Source: a bacterium
GTDB taxonomy: Bacteria > Electryoneota > RPQS01
Length of the DNA: 6,338 bases
Assembly (NCBI GenBank): GCA_018814465.1
Contig: JAHIZR010000390.1
Coordinates: forward strand, 1 to 6,338
Direction of reading: 5' to 3'
Part shown: positions 5,436 through 6,338 of the stretch, one piece after another
Layout: each line of letters starts with the position of its first letter
Numbering within the stretch: position 1 is the stretch's first letter
Made by a program: the position numbers and the translations under genes
Notes under the pieces: generated by a model
Told to the model about the DNA's origin: nothing
The model's database searches: none
Seen by the model: only the letters and a program-made list of their open reading frames with translations

Positions 5436-6338
5436 ATGAATAGTATGCTTGGATTTTTCGACTGGCTGATTGTCGGATTATATTTTGTGATCGTCTTTGG
5501 AGTCGCCTATTGGGCGACGCAGCGGGAAAAGACCGCGCGCACGACGTCGGCGGGTTATTTCCTGGCAGGGAGGAATGTCGGCTGGTTCGTGATCGGGGCG
5601 TCGTTGTTCGCCTCAAATATCGGCTCTGAGCATTTGGTCGGCTTGGCCGGGACGGGCGCGCACAGTGGAGTCGCCGTCGGGCAGTTCGAGGTCTTGGCGT
5701 CGCTGATTTTGTTGATACTGGGCTGGGTATTTGTGCCGTTTTATCTGCGCAGCGGTGTATTCACGATGCCGGAGTTTTTGGAGCGGAGATATTCGTCCGG
5801 CGCGCGCTGGTACCTGGCTGTGATTTCGATTATCGGCTATGTGCTGACGAAGATTTCGGTAACGATTGCGGCGGGAGGAATCGTGTTCGAAGCGCTCATG
5901 GGGATTGATTTCTGGACGGGAGCATTGATCGTGGTGGTGGCGACGGGTATTTATACGGTGTTTGGCGGTTTGCGGGCGGTGCTCTATACAGATCTCCTGC
6001 AAATGTTTGTTTTAATAGCGGGTTCGGTGACAGTTACCGCAATCGGCCTGGCTGAACTGGGCGGCTGGGGAGCACTGAAGGCGAGTGCGGGACCGGGCTT
6101 TTTCAGTATGTGGAAGCCGCTGTCGGATCCGAGTTTCCCGTGGACGGGAATTCTATTCGGCGCGCCGATTCTGGGAGTCTGGTATTGGTGTACGGATCAG
6201 TTTATCGTGCAGCGAGTCCTCTCCGGGAAGAACATGGATCAAGCGCGGCGGGGAACTATCTTCGGCGGCTATCTGAAGCTGTTGCCGGTGTTTATTTTCG
6301 TGATTCCGGGTGTGGTGGCGTATGCGCTGGCGCAATCG
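5436..6338 (+). CDS. Sodium/solute symporter (SSS family, SGLT-like sugar transporter), 3' end outside window
   Basis: Only the first 301 residues are present, open at the right edge; family members are usually about 500-700 residues. The protein is strongly hydrophobic with multiple membrane segments. It carries SSS hallmarks: YFLAGR (41-46), GASLFASNIGSEHLVGLAG (54-72), YTDLLQ (184-189), WYWCTDQFIVQR (249-260) and GYLKLLP (278-284). Positions matching the sugar site of human SGLT1 and Vibrio vSGLT are kept: N61, H66 (as in SGLT1; Gln in vSGLT), E85, Y250/W251 and K281. Na+-coupled uptake of a hexose or similar polyol across the inner membrane is therefore the likely role, though the exact substrate cannot be read from sequence and the second half of the Na+ site is off the window. 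AGGAG at 5424 supports the start. The kinase gene is divergent. Confidence 0.93.
   Translation, partial: MNSMLGFFDWLIVGLYFVIVFGVAYWATQREKTARTTSAGYFLAGRNVGWFVIGASLFASNIGSEHLVGLAGTGAHSGVAVGQFEVLASLILLILGWVFVPFYLRSGVFTMPEFLERRYSSGARWYLAVISIIGYVLTKISVTIAAGGIVFEALMGIDFWTGALIVVVATGIYTVFGGLRAVLYTDLLQMFVLIAGSVTVTAIGLAELGGWGALKASAGPGFFSMWKPLSDPSFPWTGILFGAPILGVWYWCTDQFIVQRVLSGKNMDQARRGTIFGGYLKLLPVFIFVIPGVVAYALAQS

Noticed and set aside
5398..5616. Minus-strand open frame of 72 codons overlapping the symporter start
   Set aside because: It is the antisense shadow of the symporter N-terminus, Arg/Ser-rich and without a domain.
5613..6002. Minus-strand open frame of 129 codons opposite the symporter
   Set aside because: Its low-complexity Gln/Arg/His-rich composition is typical of the antisense of a membrane protein gene; the plus strand carries clear SSS motifs.

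Overview
The window looks like ordinary bacterial chromosome with roughly balanced base composition. It holds three protein genes and two non-coding stretches of about 400 bases. No RNA gene, CRISPR array, insertion sequence or phage feature was seen. The gene content (a secreted multi-domain protein with a PKD module, a large hybrid histidine kinase with stacked HAMP units, and an SGLT-type sodium/solute symporter) would fit a free-living Gram-negative-type environmental bacterium, perhaps of the Fibrobacteres-Chlorobi-Bacteroidetes group or an uncultured relative. This placement is an impression from domain style and is not demonstrated.

Layout. Bases 1-1968, minus strand, encode the first 656 residues of an exported CapA-like (PGA_cap) metallophosphatase-fold protein that runs off the left edge. 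It has its own Shine-Dalgarno sequence and a good sigma70-type promoter (consensus TTGACA box, 17-base spacer). Bases 1969-2388 are non-coding. They hold that promoter and, at the other end, a clear intrinsic terminator for the next gene. Bases 2389-5049, minus strand, are a complete 886-residue hybrid histidine kinase: two membrane segments, a helical extracytoplasmic sensor, three consecutive HAMP-like units, a coiled coil, HisKA, HATPase and two receivers. Bases 5050-5435 form a divergent intergenic region with a perfect 14-base palindrome, another inverted repeat and an AT-rich direct repeat. Bases 5436-6338, plus strand, are the first 301 residues of a sodium/solute symporter strikingly similar in motif content to animal SGLT sugar transporters. 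It runs off the right edge.

How they may work together. The kinase and symporter are divergently transcribed and share one upstream region, so linked regulation is possible, but the sequence does not prove it. The CapA-like gene lies downstream of the kinase on the same strand, but a terminator and a separate promoter set it apart as its own transcription unit. I found no convincing new multi-gene system. The points most worth a second look are the domain architecture of the CapA-like protein, the degenerate first receiver and absent HPt domain of the kinase, and the palindromic elements between kinase and symporter.
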